This document shows, piece after piece, positions 18,825-27,451 of a stretch of 64,000 nt of DNA. The DNA comes from Amphiplicatus metriothermophilus (GTDB taxonomy: Bacteria; Pseudomonadota; Alphaproteobacteria; Caulobacterales; Parvularculaceae), in the NCBI RefSeq assembly GCF_900199215.1, contig NZ_FZQA01000006.1:101126-165125 (forward strand), read 5' to 3'. Under the pieces are notes generated by a model that saw nothing but the letters and a program-made list of their open reading frames with translations, was not told where the DNA came from and did not search any database. Position 1 is the stretch's first letter. Each line of letters begins with the position of its first letter. Made by a program: the position numbers and the translations under genes.

Positions 18825-19769
18825 ATGCAGATCGGGGTTGATTTCGGGGGAACGAAGATCGAGGTCGCCGCGCTCGATGCGGACGGGCGGTTTCTGGCGC
18901 GCGAGCGCGAACCGAATCCGGGAGATTACGAGGAGGCGATCGCCGCGATCCGCCGGCTTGTCGCGCGTATCGAGCGCGAGACCGGCCGGACGGGTCTGAT
19001 CGGCGTCGGCGCGCCAGGGTCGATTTCGCTCCGTTCGAAAACCATGCGCAACGCCAACGCCGTGTGGCTCAACGGCCGGCGGTTTCGCGAGGATCTTTCC
19101 GCCGCGCTCGGCCGCGAAATCCGCCTCGCCAACGATGCGAACTGTCTGGCTTTATCGGAAGCCACTGACGGCGCCACGATGGGCGCGAAGGTCGCCTTCG
19201 CGGTGATTCTCGGTACAGGCTGCGGCGGCGGGCTCACCGTGGACGGCAGACTCATCGAGGGCGCCAATCATATCGCCGGCGAGTGGGGACACATGCCGCT
19301 TCCCTGGCCGGGCGAAGATGAACTGCCGGGCTCCACGTGCTGGTGCGGCAAGCAGGGCTGCCTTGAGACCTGGATATCCGGCGTGGGCTTCGCTCGCGAT
19401 TACGAGAGTGCGACAGGCAGGGCGCTGAAGGCCGAGGAAATCGTCGCAGCGGCCCGCAGCGGGGATGACGCGGCCGCCGCCGCGCTCGACCGTTACATCG
19501 ATCGCCTCGGCCGCGCGCTCGCGGTTCTGTGCAACATCCTCGATCCCGACGTGATCGTTTTCGGCGGCGGCATGTCGAACGTCGAGGAGATCTACGAGCG
19601 CACGCCCGAAGCGATTGCACGCTATGTTTTTTCCGACGCGTTGAGGACGCGGCTCGTTCCCGCGAAGTGGGGCGATTCGTCGGGCGTGCGCGGGGCGGCG
19701 CGGCTATGGCCGGCGCCGCGCCCTGTCGAAGCGGCCGCGCGCAGGCCGGCGGCGCAGGAGTGGCGATGA
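18825..19769 (+). CDS. mak: ROK-family hexokinase, mannokinase/fructokinase (Mak-like)
   Basis: Cytoplasmic ATP-dependent sugar kinase of 314 residues, closely resembling E. coli Mak, which acts on fructose and mannose. Blocks seen are the phosphate loop IGVDFGGTKIEV, NANAVWLNG, LANDANCLALSEA with the catalytic Asp, and the ROK zinc site GEWGHMPLP plus CWCGKQGCLE. It ends with GDSSGVRGAARLWP, almost as in Mak. ATG 18825 is chosen since the eight residues before it in frame do not belong to the fold. It is the first gene of the mannan operon, and its stop overlaps the GH5 start (ATGA). Likely job: phosphorylating mannose or glucose released in the cell. Confidence 0.88.
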   Translation: MQIGVDFGGTKIEVAALDADGRFLAREREPNPGDYEEAIAAIRRLVARIERETGRTGLIGVGAPGSISLRSKTMRNANAVWLNGRRFREDLSAALGREIRLANDANCLALSEATDGATMGAKVAFAVILGTGCGGGLTVDGRLIEGANHIAGEWGHMPLPWPGEDELPGSTCWCGKQGCLETWISGVGFARDYESATGRALKAEEIVAAARSGDDAAAAALDRYIDRLGRALAVLCNILDPDVIVFGGGMSNVEEIYERTPEAIARYVFSDALRTRLVPAKWGDSSGVRGAARLWPAPRPVEAAARRPAAQEWR

Positions 19770-21139
19770 GCTTGGGCGACCTGAAGCGCATGGCCGGGCG
19801 GAGTCTGCTGGCGATCGCCGGCGCGCTGTGCTGCGCCGTCGCCGCGACGGCCGAAGAAGCGGAGCGCCCGCCCGCCGGCTTCGTCGCGGTCGAGGGGACG
19901 CAGTTCGTCGTGGACGGCGAGCCTTACCGCTTCGCCGGCGTCAATCTGTGGTATGCGGCCTATCTTGGCGCGCCGGCGGATTATGGCGACCGGGAGCGGC
20001 TCAAGAGCGAGCTCGACCGACTGCGGGCGTTAGGCGCGACCAACCTGCGTATTCTCGGCGCTTCGGAAAAGTCCCCCTTCAAACGATCGCTGTCGGAAAC
20101 GTTCCGCGACCGGAGCGAGGCCTGTAACGAAACCCTGCTGCAGGGGCTCGATTACGCTCTTGCCGAGATGGAAAAGCGCGGCATGCGCGCCGTCGTCTTT
20201 CTCAACAATTTCTGGGAGTGGTCGGGGGGGATGGGGACCTACCTCTACTGGACGAACGGCGGAACCTTCGTCGATCTCGGCGATCCGGCGCATCCCTGGT
20301 CGGCCTTTCCGAACTTCACGGCGCAATTCTATGAAAGCGCGGCGGCAAACGCTCTTTACCGGGATTATATCCGGGCCGTGGTGACGCGCACCAACACGGT
20401 GACGGGCCGGCGTTATGTAGATGATCCGACGATCATGGCCTGGCAGCTCGCCAATGAGCCGCGTCCGGCGTTCGAGGCGCGCGACGGGGACCCCCGCATG
20501 GCGGCGTTCCATGACTGGGTTCGGTTGACGGCGGCCTACATAAAATCGCTCGATCCCAACCATCTCGTTTCGACCGGCAATGAAGGCCTGATGGGCTGCA
20601 ACGAAAGCGAGCATTGTTTTCTCGGCGCGCATGCGCCGCCTGAGATCGACTATCTCACCTTCCATATCTGGCCTCGCAACTGGAGCTGGTACGATCCTGC
20701 GGACCCGGAAGGAACCTTCGAGCGGACCATCGAGCGCACGAAGGACTATATGCGCCGTCACGTCGATTACGCCCGCCGGCTGGGAAAACCGGTCGTGCTC
20801 GAAGAGTTCGGCCTCGACCGCGACGGCGAAGCGCTTGCGCCGGGAACGCCGACGACCTATCGCGACGCCTATCTGCGGACCGTTTTTGAAGCCGTGGAAG
20901 CCGACGCGCGCGCCGGCGGGCCGTTCGCCGGAACCAACGTCTGGTCCTGGGGCGGGGCCGGGCGCGCCGAGCATGACGACTTCGAATGGCGCGTCGGCGA
21001 CACGCAGTTCACCGGCGACCCGCCGCAGGAGCCGCAGGGGCGCAATTCGATCTTCGACGTCGACGAGTCGACGCTCGCGCTGATAAAGGCGCATGCGGAA
21101 CGATTGAGCGCGAAAGAAAAGGGCCGTTCCGCGCAATAG
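19766..21139 (+). CDS. GH5 beta-mannanase or exo-beta-mannosidase
   Basis: Secreted glycoside hydrolase family 5 enzyme of 457 residues. A signal peptide (likely cleaved after Ala29, VAATA) is followed by a TIM barrel opening with FAGVNLWYAAYLGAP and LGATNLRILGASE, typical of the GH5_7-like mannan-active group. The acid/base is E231 in WQLANEP and the nucleophile E347 in VVLEEFGL. A related Cellvibrio enzyme is exo-acting, so mannosidase action is possible. No GH2 beta-mannosidase is present to do that job. It starts inside the kinase stop codon and has AGGAG before the ATG. The likely location is periplasm or outside the cell. Confidence 0.87.
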   Translation: MSLGDLKRMAGRSLLAIAGALCCAVAATAEEAERPPAGFVAVEGTQFVVDGEPYRFAGVNLWYAAYLGAPADYGDRERLKSELDRLRALGATNLRILGASEKSPFKRSLSETFRDRSEACNETLLQGLDYALAEMEKRGMRAVVFLNNFWEWSGGMGTYLYWTNGGTFVDLGDPAHPWSAFPNFTAQFYESAAANALYRDYIRAVVTRTNTVTGRRYVDDPTIMAWQLANEPRPAFEARDGDPRMAAFHDWVRLTAAYIKSLDPNHLVSTGNEGLMGCNESEHCFLGAHAPPEIDYLTFHIWPRNWSWYDPADPEGTFERTIERTKDYMRRHVDYARRLGKPVVLEEFGLDRDGEALAPGTPTTYRDAYLRTVFEAVEADARAGGPFAGTNVWSWGGAGRAEHDDFEWRVGDTQFTGDPPQEPQGRNSIFDVDESTLALIKAHAERLSAKEKGRSAQ

Positions 21140-21191
21140 AAACCATGACGGCGCCGCGTAAAGCGCCGCGGAAAGGGAAGGGAACCTGCTC

Positions 21192-23063
21192 GTGGGCTTG
21201 AGCGCGATCGACCTCGGCGTCATCCTCGTCTATCTGGCCGCCTCCGTCGGGCTCGGCGTCTGGGTCTCGCGCGCCGCGGCGAAGAGCACGCGCCATTACT
21301 TTCTCGGGGGCAACAAGCTGCCCTGGTACGCGCTCGGCGTGTCGAACGCCTCGGGCATGTTCGACATCTCCGGCACCATGTGGCTGGTCCTCCTCCTCTT
21401 CGTCTTCGGCCTGAAAAGCCTGTGGATTCCCTGGCTGTGGCCGACCTTCAACCAGATTTTCCTGATGGTGTTCCTGTCGGCCTGGTTGCGCCGGTCGGGC
21501 GTGATGACGGGCGCGGAATGGATCACCTTCCGTTTCGGCGACGGACCGGGCGCGCGGCTTTCCCATCTCGTCGTGGTGGTGTTCGCCCTGGTCTCGGTGA
21601 TCGGCTTCCTCGCCTACGGCTTCGTCGGGATCGGAAAGTTCGCGGCGACTTTCCTGCCGTTTCAGCTCAGCGCGGATCCCAGGCAGAACGAGATCTTTTA
21701 CGGCCTGCTCATCGTGGGGGTCACGTCGATCTACGTCATCAAGGGCGGCATGTTCAGCGTGGTGATCACCGAGGTGATGCAGTTTCTCATCATGACGGTG
21801 GCGTGCGTCGCGGTCGCGGTCATCGCCATGAACGCGGTCAGCCCGGAGATGCTCAGGGCCGCCGTGCCGGAGGGCTGGGCGAATCCGTTTTTCGGCTATG
21901 AAGTCGATCTCGACTGGAGCGAAATTCTGCCTCATGCGAACGATCTTCTGGTCAGCGAGGATTATTCGCCCTTCGCAATCTTCTTCATGCTGACCCTGTT
22001 CAAGGGCGTGATGATAAGCCTCGCGGGGCCGGCGCCGAATTACGACATGCAGCGCATCCTTTCGGCGCGCTCGCCCAGGGAGGCGGCGAAAATGAGCGCG
22101 CTCGTCAGCGTAGTGCTAAACCCGCCGCGTTATCTGCTGGTCGCGGGGCTCACCGTGCTGGCGCTCGCCTTCTTCGCGCCGACGCTGCGCGCGCAGGGGG
22201 CGGACGCCGATTTCGAGCTGATCCTGCCGTTCGCGCTCAAAAATTACGTGCCGCCGGGACTTCTTGGCCTGCTCATCGCGGGGCTCCTCGCGGCGTTCAT
22301 GTCCACCTTCGCGGCGACGGTGAACGCCGCGCCGGCCTACGTCGTGCACGACGTATATCGCCGCTATATCAATCCGAACGCGCCGGAGAAGGTCTATGTC
22401 TGGGCGAGTTACGTCACCGCCGCCGTCTTTGTCATCGTCGGCACCCTGATCGGTCTGCAGATGCCCTCGCTCAACAAGATCATCCTGTGGATCGTAAGCG
22501 CGCTGTGGGGCGGCTATGCGGCGGCGAACGTGCTCAAATGGTACTGGTGGCGCTTCAATGGCTACGGCTATTTCTGGGGCATGGCGGTGGGGGTCGCCGG
22601 CGCGCTGTGGCTCGCCAATCAGCCGAACGTCTCCGCGCTCTATGCGTTTCCGGCGATGTTCGCGCTGACGGTTCTCGCCTGCGTGCTCGGCGCCAGGCTT
22701 ACCCCGCCGACCGATATGGAGACGCTGATGAAGTTTTATGAGCGCACGCGGCCCTGGGGCTTCTGGGGCCCGGTGCGCCGCGCGCTCGACGCCAAAGGAA
22801 CTCCTGTCGCGCCCAATCGGGACTTCGCGCGCGACATGTTCAACGTCGCGGTCGGGATCGTCTGGCAGACCGCGCTCGTCGCCGCGCCGGTCTATCTCGT
22901 GATCCGCGATATGACGGGCATGTGGATCGCGCTGGCGATCGCGGCGGCCGGCACGGTCATTCTCAAGTTCACCTGGTACGATCATTTGAAGGACGCGCCG
23001 GACGACGCCCCGGCGGGAAAGCGCGCCGGCGCGCCGACCGCCGCGAAAGGAGCGGCCTTGTGA
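21192..23063 (+). CDS. Sodium:solute symporter (SSS family)
   Basis: Inner-membrane Na+-coupled transporter of 623 residues with about 13-14 hydrophobic helices. N-terminal blocks such as STRHYFLGGNKLPWYALGVSN and the TM1 region GVWVSRAAAKS are typical of SSS sugar and organic-solute carriers. Position inside the operon points to mannobiose, mannose or glucose as substrate, but residues alone do not settle it. Start GTG 21192 follows AAGGGAA at 7 bases. Its stop overlaps the GTG start of the GH26 gene (GTGA). No TonB receptor or ABC sugar importer is in the operon, so this is the only uptake system here. Confidence 0.88.
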   Translation: MGLSAIDLGVILVYLAASVGLGVWVSRAAAKSTRHYFLGGNKLPWYALGVSNASGMFDISGTMWLVLLLFVFGLKSLWIPWLWPTFNQIFLMVFLSAWLRRSGVMTGAEWITFRFGDGPGARLSHLVVVVFALVSVIGFLAYGFVGIGKFAATFLPFQLSADPRQNEIFYGLLIVGVTSIYVIKGGMFSVVITEVMQFLIMTVACVAVAVIAMNAVSPEMLRAAVPEGWANPFFGYEVDLDWSEILPHANDLLVSEDYSPFAIFFMLTLFKGVMISLAGPAPNYDMQRILSARSPREAAKMSALVSVVLNPPRYLLVAGLTVLALAFFAPTLRAQGADADFELILPFALKNYVPPGLLGLLIAGLLAAFMSTFAATVNAAPAYVVHDVYRRYINPNAPEKVYVWASYVTAAVFVIVGTLIGLQMPSLNKIILWIVSALWGGYAAANVLKWYWWRFNGYGYFWGMAVGVAGALWLANQPNVSALYAFPAMFALTVLACVLGARLTPPTDMETLMKFYERTRPWGFWGPVRRALDAKGTPVAPNRDFARDMFNVAVGIVWQTALVAAPVYLVIRDMTGMWIALAIAAAGTVILKFTWYDHLKDAPDDAPAGKRAGAPTAAKGAAL

Positions 23064-24163
23064 GTTTGCGCCGAACGATCGCCGCCTTTCTGGCGTTCGC
23101 CGCGGCCGCCTGCGCGGCGCCGGCGGACCGTCCGGCCTCTGCGCGGGCGGATTACGGCCAGAGCCGCGCCGCGCTCCTTGCGCTGCTTGAGAAGACGGCG
23201 CGGGAGGGCAAATCTCTCTCCGGCCAGCAGGTCAACGAGTACGAGGTCTTCATTCGCTGCACTTCTTTCGAGCGAATCCATGAGCTTGTCGGGGCGTGGC
23301 CGGCGATCCTGGGCCTCGAGCTCATGTTCATCATCGAAAATCCTTCCTATAAGGACTACTTCCTGGCCCGCGCGCGCGACCATGCCGCGCGCGGCGGAAT
23401 CGTCGCGATCACCTGGCATGCGCGGAACCCGATCCGGGTATGCCCGCGCGGGGAGTATTATCGTTGCTCGCAGACGCCGATGAGCGAGGAGGAGCTTGCG
23501 CGTCTTCTCGATCCGTCAACGAAGGAGCACGCGCTGTGGGCGCGCGACGTCGACGCCGTCGCCGGAGTTCTCAAGGAAATGCAGGCGATGGGAATCGCGC
23601 CGATCTTTCGGCCCTATCATGAGATGAACGGCGGCTGGTTCTGGTGGGGGCGGAAGGATGACTTCCCGCGGTTGTGGCGGATGCTGCGCGAGCGCCTCGC
23701 CGAAACCCACGGCCTTTCGGAGCTCGTCTGGGTCTGGTCGTCCGACAAGGGGTCCGAGGACGCGGCGAAGTATTATCCGGGCGACGATTATGTCGACGTC
23801 GTCGGCGCCGACATTTATACGGAAGATCGTGACGGCCCCATGTACGAAACGGCGAAAAGCAACATCGCCCCGCTTCATTCGTCCGGTCTGTTCGCATTCG
23901 CCGAGATCGGACTATTGCCGAATGCGGAGATATTCCGGAGCGTGAGGCCCGTCTGGTTCCTGTTATGGGGCGGGGAGTTCATCGACAAACGATGGGCGCC
24001 GGAGCCCTGCGCGCTGTGCAACGAGGCGGAGGATGTCGCCGCCGTTTATGCGCTCGAGGAGACTCTCGCCCTGCATGAGGTCGACTGGCCGCCGGCCGCG
24101 CGGCTCGATCCCGATTCGCGGCGCGCGCCTGCGGCGGCGCGCTGCCCGGCGAGCCTGTTGTGA
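23060..24163 (+). CDS. GH26 beta-mannanase, probable lipoprotein
   Basis: Glycoside hydrolase family 26 enzyme of 367 residues that would hydrolyse beta-1,4-mannan or release mannobiose. The signal peptide ends at AAAC with Cys18, consistent with lipid attachment. The acid/base is E188 in [14 protein letters not shown], the hallmark of GH26, and the nucleophile is E282 in FAEIG. Other family blocks are [12 protein letters not shown] and [10 protein letters not shown]. The start is GTG 23060, overlapping the symporter stop, with GAAAGGAGC upstream. The stop region overlaps another possible GTG for GH130. Whether it faces outside or the periplasm cannot be told from sequence. Confidence 0.9.
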   Translation: MSLRRTIAAFLAFAAAACAAPADRPASARADYGQSRAALLALLEKTAREGKSLSGQQVNEYEVFIRCTSFERIHELVGAWPAILGLELMFIIENPSYKDYFLARARDHAARGGIVAITWHARNPIRVCPRGEYYRCSQTPMSEEELARLLDPSTKEHALWARDVDAVAGVLKEMQAMGIAPIFRPYHEMNGGWFWWGRKDDFPRLWRMLRERLAETHGLSELVWVWSSDKGSEDAAKYYPGDDYVDVVGADIYTEDRDGPMYETAKSNIAPLHSSGLFAFAEIGLLPNAEIFRSVRPVWFLLWGGEFIDKRWAPEPCALCNEAEDVAAVYALEETLALHEVDWPPAARLDPDSRRAPAAARCPASLL

Positions 24164-24192
24164 GTGAGGGCGCGTCTGCGTACGGAGCGGTT

Positions 24193-25383
24193 ATGACGAG
24201 CATGTTCGAGACCCGCATTAGGCGACTGAAGGAAGCGCAGGAAGCGCTTTTCGTGCGCAAAAACGCGCCGGTCGAAGGCGGAAACGGCGTGTTCGAGCGC
24301 TGGCGCGATCCGGTGCTGACCGCCGCGCATGTTCCCCTGCACTGGCGTTACGACCTCGATCCGAAGACCAACCCGCACGGCATGGAGCGACTCGGCGTCA
24401 ACGCCGTCTTCAATCCGGGCGCGATCAAGATGGACGGGCGCTACGCGCTGGTCGCGCGCGTGGAAGGCGTCGACCGAAAATCCTTCTTCGCCGTGGCGGA
24501 AAGCGCAAGCGGCGTCGACGGCTTCCGCTTCCGCGAGCTGCCGATCGATTTGCCCGAGACTGAAGAGCCGGCGACGAACGTTTACGACATGCGGCTGACG
24601 CGCCATGAGGACGGCTGGATCTACGGGCTCTTTTGCGTCGAGCGCCATGACGACAGCCGGCCGCGCGATCCTTCCGCCGCGGTCGCGCAGTGCGGCGTGG
24701 CGCGCACCCGCGACCTCGACCGGTGGGAGCGGCTCGCGGACGTCGTCACGCCGGCTTCGCAGCAGCGCAACGTCGTTCTGCACCCGGAATTCGTGGACGG
24801 GCGTTATCTCCTCTACACGCGCCCGCAGGACGGTTTCATCGACGCGGGCTCCGGCGGCGGGCTCGCCTGGGGGCTCGCCGACGACATGGAGCGCGCCGTC
24901 GTGGCCGAGGAGCAGGTGTTCGATCCGCGCGTCTATCACACCGTCAAGGAGGCGAAGAACGGCCAGGGGCCGCCGCCTGTCAAGTCCCCCGAAGGCTGGA
25001 TCCATCTCGCCCATGGCGTGCGCGGCACGGCGGCCGGCCTGCGCTACGTTCTGTATCTCTTCGTGACCGAGCTCGACCGTCCGTGGGCGGTTAAATATGC
25101 GCCCGGCGGCTATTTTCTCGCCCCGGAAGGCGAAGAGCGAACAGGCGACGTGTCGAACGTCGTTTTCTCGAGCGGCTGGATCGCCGAACCGGACGGGCGC
25201 GTCTTCATCTATTACGCCTCGTCTGACACGCGCGTTCACGTGGCGACAAGTTCCGTCGAACGGCTTCTTGACTACGCCCGGAACACCCCGCCCGACGGGC
25301 TTTCCTCGTCGGCTTGCGTGAAGCAGCGCATCGCGCTCGCCCGCCGCAATCTCGATCTGATGCGGAAAGGGCGCGCGCCATGA
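24193..25383 (+). CDS. GH130 4-O-beta-mannosyl-glucose phosphorylase
   Basis: Cytoplasmic phosphorylase of 396 residues that converts beta-1,4-mannosyl-glucose plus phosphate to mannose 1-phosphate and glucose. The blocks [39 protein letters not shown] with the proposed general acid D132, [14 protein letters not shown] and [13 protein letters not shown] match GH130 subfamily 1 closely, which is the mannosylglucose-specific group. ATG 24193 is chosen because it aligns with known family starts and has GGAGCG before it. A GTG at 24160 overlapping the GH26 stop is an alternative. The neighbouring epimerase makes its substrate. The ATGA overlap with the epimerase supports coupling. Confidence 0.92.
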   Translation: MTSMFETRIRRLKEAQEALFVRKNAPVEGGNGVFERWRDPVLTAAHVPLHWRYDLDPKTNPHGMERLGVNAVFNPGAIKMDGRYALVARVEGVDRKSFFAVAESASGVDGFRFRELPIDLPETEEPATNVYDMRLTRHEDGWIYGLFCVERHDDSRPRDPSAAVAQCGVARTRDLDRWERLADVVTPASQQRNVVLHPEFVDGRYLLYTRPQDGFIDAGSGGGLAWGLADDMERAVVAEEQVFDPRVYHTVKEAKNGQGPPPVKSPEGWIHLAHGVRGTAAGLRYVLYLFVTELDRPWAVKYAPGGYFLAPEGEERTGDVSNVVFSSGWIAEPDGRVFIYYASSDTRVHVATSSVERLLDYARNTPPDGLSSSACVKQRIALARRNLDLMRKGRAP

Positions 25384-26579
25384 CGCCGACCTCGGACCTC
25401 CGCCAGGCGGATTTCGAGCGCGGGCTTGACGCCATCGCGGCGTGGTGGCTCGAACATGGGCTCGATCCCGCAACGGGCGGCGCGCACGGCGAGATCGCAG
25501 AGGATAACGCCGTGCGCGCGGACGCCGAGCGCGGCGCCGTTCTTGAGACCCGCGCGCTGTGGTTCTTCAGCGCGCTCGCCCGGGCGCGCCCTTCCGAATG
25601 CGCCCGCGCCGCCGCGCGAAGGCTTTACCGCTATGTGACCGAGACCTTCGTCGACGCTGAGCATGGCGGGCTCGTGTGGAGCGTCGCGGCGGACGGGACC
25701 TGGACGCGCGATCGCAAGCAGGTCTACGCGCAGGCCTTCGCGATCTACGCCTTCTGCGCCTGCGCCGCCGCCTTTGATGACGTCGAAGCTCGCGATCGCG
25801 CCCTCGCGCTCGCCCGCCTTCTTGAAGAGCGCGCCTGGGATCAGGGGCAGGGCGGCTATCTCGAGGCCTTCGCGCGCGACTGGTCGCCGGTCGAGGACAT
25901 GCGCCTCAGCGCGCGCGATCTCAACGCGCCGAAGACCATGAACACCCATCTGCACATGCTCGAAGCCTATACAAGCCTGCATGCGCTGGTCGGCGACGAC
26001 TTTTCCCGGCGTTGTCTGACGCGGATTTTCGATCTTTTCCTTGAGCGGTTCGTACGCCCGCGCGGCGCCCATGTTTCGCTGTTTTATTCCGCCGACTGGC
26101 GCGATCTGTGCGCCGACGAGTCCTATGGGCACGACATCGAGACGAGCTGGCTGTTATGCGAGGCCGCAGGGACGCTCGGCGATGCGGATCGCAAGGTTGA
26201 GGCGCGCGCGGCCGCGCTGACGCTCGCCGAGGCCGCGCTCGACGCCCTCGATGGGGCGGGCGGGCTCGTCTACGAACGCCATGCGGACGCGCGCGGGCTC
26301 GTCGCAGAGCGGCACTGGTGGCCGCAGGCCGAAGCATTGGTCGGGTTTTATAATGCTCATCAGCTCAGCGGCGAGGCGCGCTACGCCGAGGCGGCCGCAC
26401 GGGTCTGGCATTTCATCCGTACACAACATATAGACGAAGAGCGCGGCGAGTGGTTGTGGCTCGCGCGGGCCGACGCGCCCAAAAGCGGACCCTACAAGGC
26501 GGGCTTCTGGAAAGGGCCTTACCATAACGGCCGCGCGATGATGGAGATGATCCGCCGCCTTGAAGGAGCTCCTGCATGA
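25380..26579 (+). CDS. Cellobiose 2-epimerase (AGE superfamily)
   Basis: Cytoplasmic (alpha/alpha)6-barrel epimerase of 399 residues. It interconverts glucose and mannose at the reducing end of beta-1,4 disaccharides, here mannobiose to mannosylglucose. The block [17 protein letters not shown] separates cellobiose 2-epimerases from N-acylglucosamine 2-epimerases. Other active-site blocks are [22 protein letters not shown] and WKGPYHNGR. No signal peptide is seen. The start ATG overlaps the GH130 stop and the stop overlaps the aldo/keto reductase start, both as ATGA. Together with GH130 it forms the known mannan phosphorolysis pathway. Confidence 0.92.
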   Translation: MTPTSDLRQADFERGLDAIAAWWLEHGLDPATGGAHGEIAEDNAVRADAERGAVLETRALWFFSALARARPSECARAAARRLYRYVTETFVDAEHGGLVWSVAADGTWTRDRKQVYAQAFAIYAFCACAAAFDDVEARDRALALARLLEERAWDQGQGGYLEAFARDWSPVEDMRLSARDLNAPKTMNTHLHMLEAYTSLHALVGDDFSRRCLTRIFDLFLERFVRPRGAHVSLFYSADWRDLCADESYGHDIETSWLLCEAAGTLGDADRKVEARAAALTLAEAALDALDGAGGLVYERHADARGLVAERHWWPQAEALVGFYNAHQLSGEARYAEAAARVWHFIRTQHIDEERGEWLWLARADAPKSGPYKAGFWKGPYHNGRAMMEMIRRLEGAPA

Positions 26580-27445
26580 GCGCGTCCGACGCCCGCGGGG
26601 CGTTCCCCATCGCTTACGGGTTCTGGCGCTATGGGCCGGACGATCTCGCGCTCGCCATCGAGATGATCGGGGCCGCCCGCGAGGCGGGGATAAGCCATTT
26701 CGACACGGCGGACGTTTATGGCGGACGCGGCCATTTCGGCGCGGCCGAAGCGCTTCTGGGCGAGGCGCGTCGCCGCGCGCCGTCGCTGCTGGGTGGCGTC
26801 GAGATCGCAACCAAAGTCGGCGTCGAGCGCGGAACGCCATATAATTCGTCTAAGGAATATATTATTCGGGCCGTCGACGCCTCCCTGCGCCGACTCGGGG
26901 CTGAGCGCGTAGATCTGCTCTATGTTCACCGCCCCGATCTGCTCGCTCATCCTGCAGAGGTCGCAGAAGCGCTCGATGCGCTCGTCGCAGGCGGGAAGGC
27001 GGCGCGCGTCGGCGTCTCCAACTATGCGCCGGCGCAGATCGAAGCGCTGCGCGGCTTTCTGAAAACGCCGCTCGCCGCCCACCAGATCGAGCTGTCGGCG
27101 CTGGCGACGGCGCCCTTTTTCGATGGAACGCTCGATCAGGCGATGGCGTGGGACATGTCGGTTTACGCCTGGTCGCCTCTTGGCGGGGGGCGGCTGTTCG
27201 ACCCGGCGGACGGGCGGGCCGCACGCGTCAGGACGGCGCTTGAGAAACACGCCAAAGCCGCCGGCTGCGCGGTCGGCGCCATGGCGCTCGCTTTCCTCAT
27301 GCGGCATCCGGCGCGGCCCACGCCAATCATCGGCACACGGAGCGTGACGCGCCTGCGCGAGGCGGTCGCCGCCGCGCGCGTCCGACTCGACCGCGGGGCG
27401 TGGTACGAAATTTTGCAGGCGTCGCTCGGCGAGAGGCTGCCCTGA
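26576..27445 (+). CDS. Aldo/keto reductase
   Basis: NADPH-dependent oxidoreductase of 289 residues with the AKR tetrad visible: Asp in HFDTADVYGG with its Tyr, Lys in EIATKVGV and His in YVHRPD. The cofactor block near the C-terminus is TPIIGTRSVTRLREAV. Such enzymes reduce sugar aldehydes or ketones, and placement in the mannan operon suggests action on a hexose or a derived aldehyde. The substrate is not readable from the sequence. The start overlaps the epimerase stop (ATGA), and the GH3 gene starts six bases after its stop. Confidence 0.88.
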   Translation: MSASDARGAFPIAYGFWRYGPDDLALAIEMIGAAREAGISHFDTADVYGGRGHFGAAEALLGEARRRAPSLLGGVEIATKVGVERGTPYNSSKEYIIRAVDASLRRLGAERVDLLYVHRPDLLAHPAEVAEALDALVAGGKAARVGVSNYAPAQIEALRGFLKTPLAAHQIELSALATAPFFDGTLDQAMAWDMSVYAWSPLGGGRLFDPADGRAARVRTALEKHAKAAGCAVGAMALAFLMRHPARPTPIIGTRSVTRLREAVAAARVRLDRGAWYEILQASLGERLP

Positions 27446-27451
27446 ACGAAG

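Noticed and set aside
18658..18999. Possible small gene between the ROK regulator and the kinase
   Set aside because: Overlaps the kinase in another frame, has arginine/serine-rich random composition and no ribosome site.
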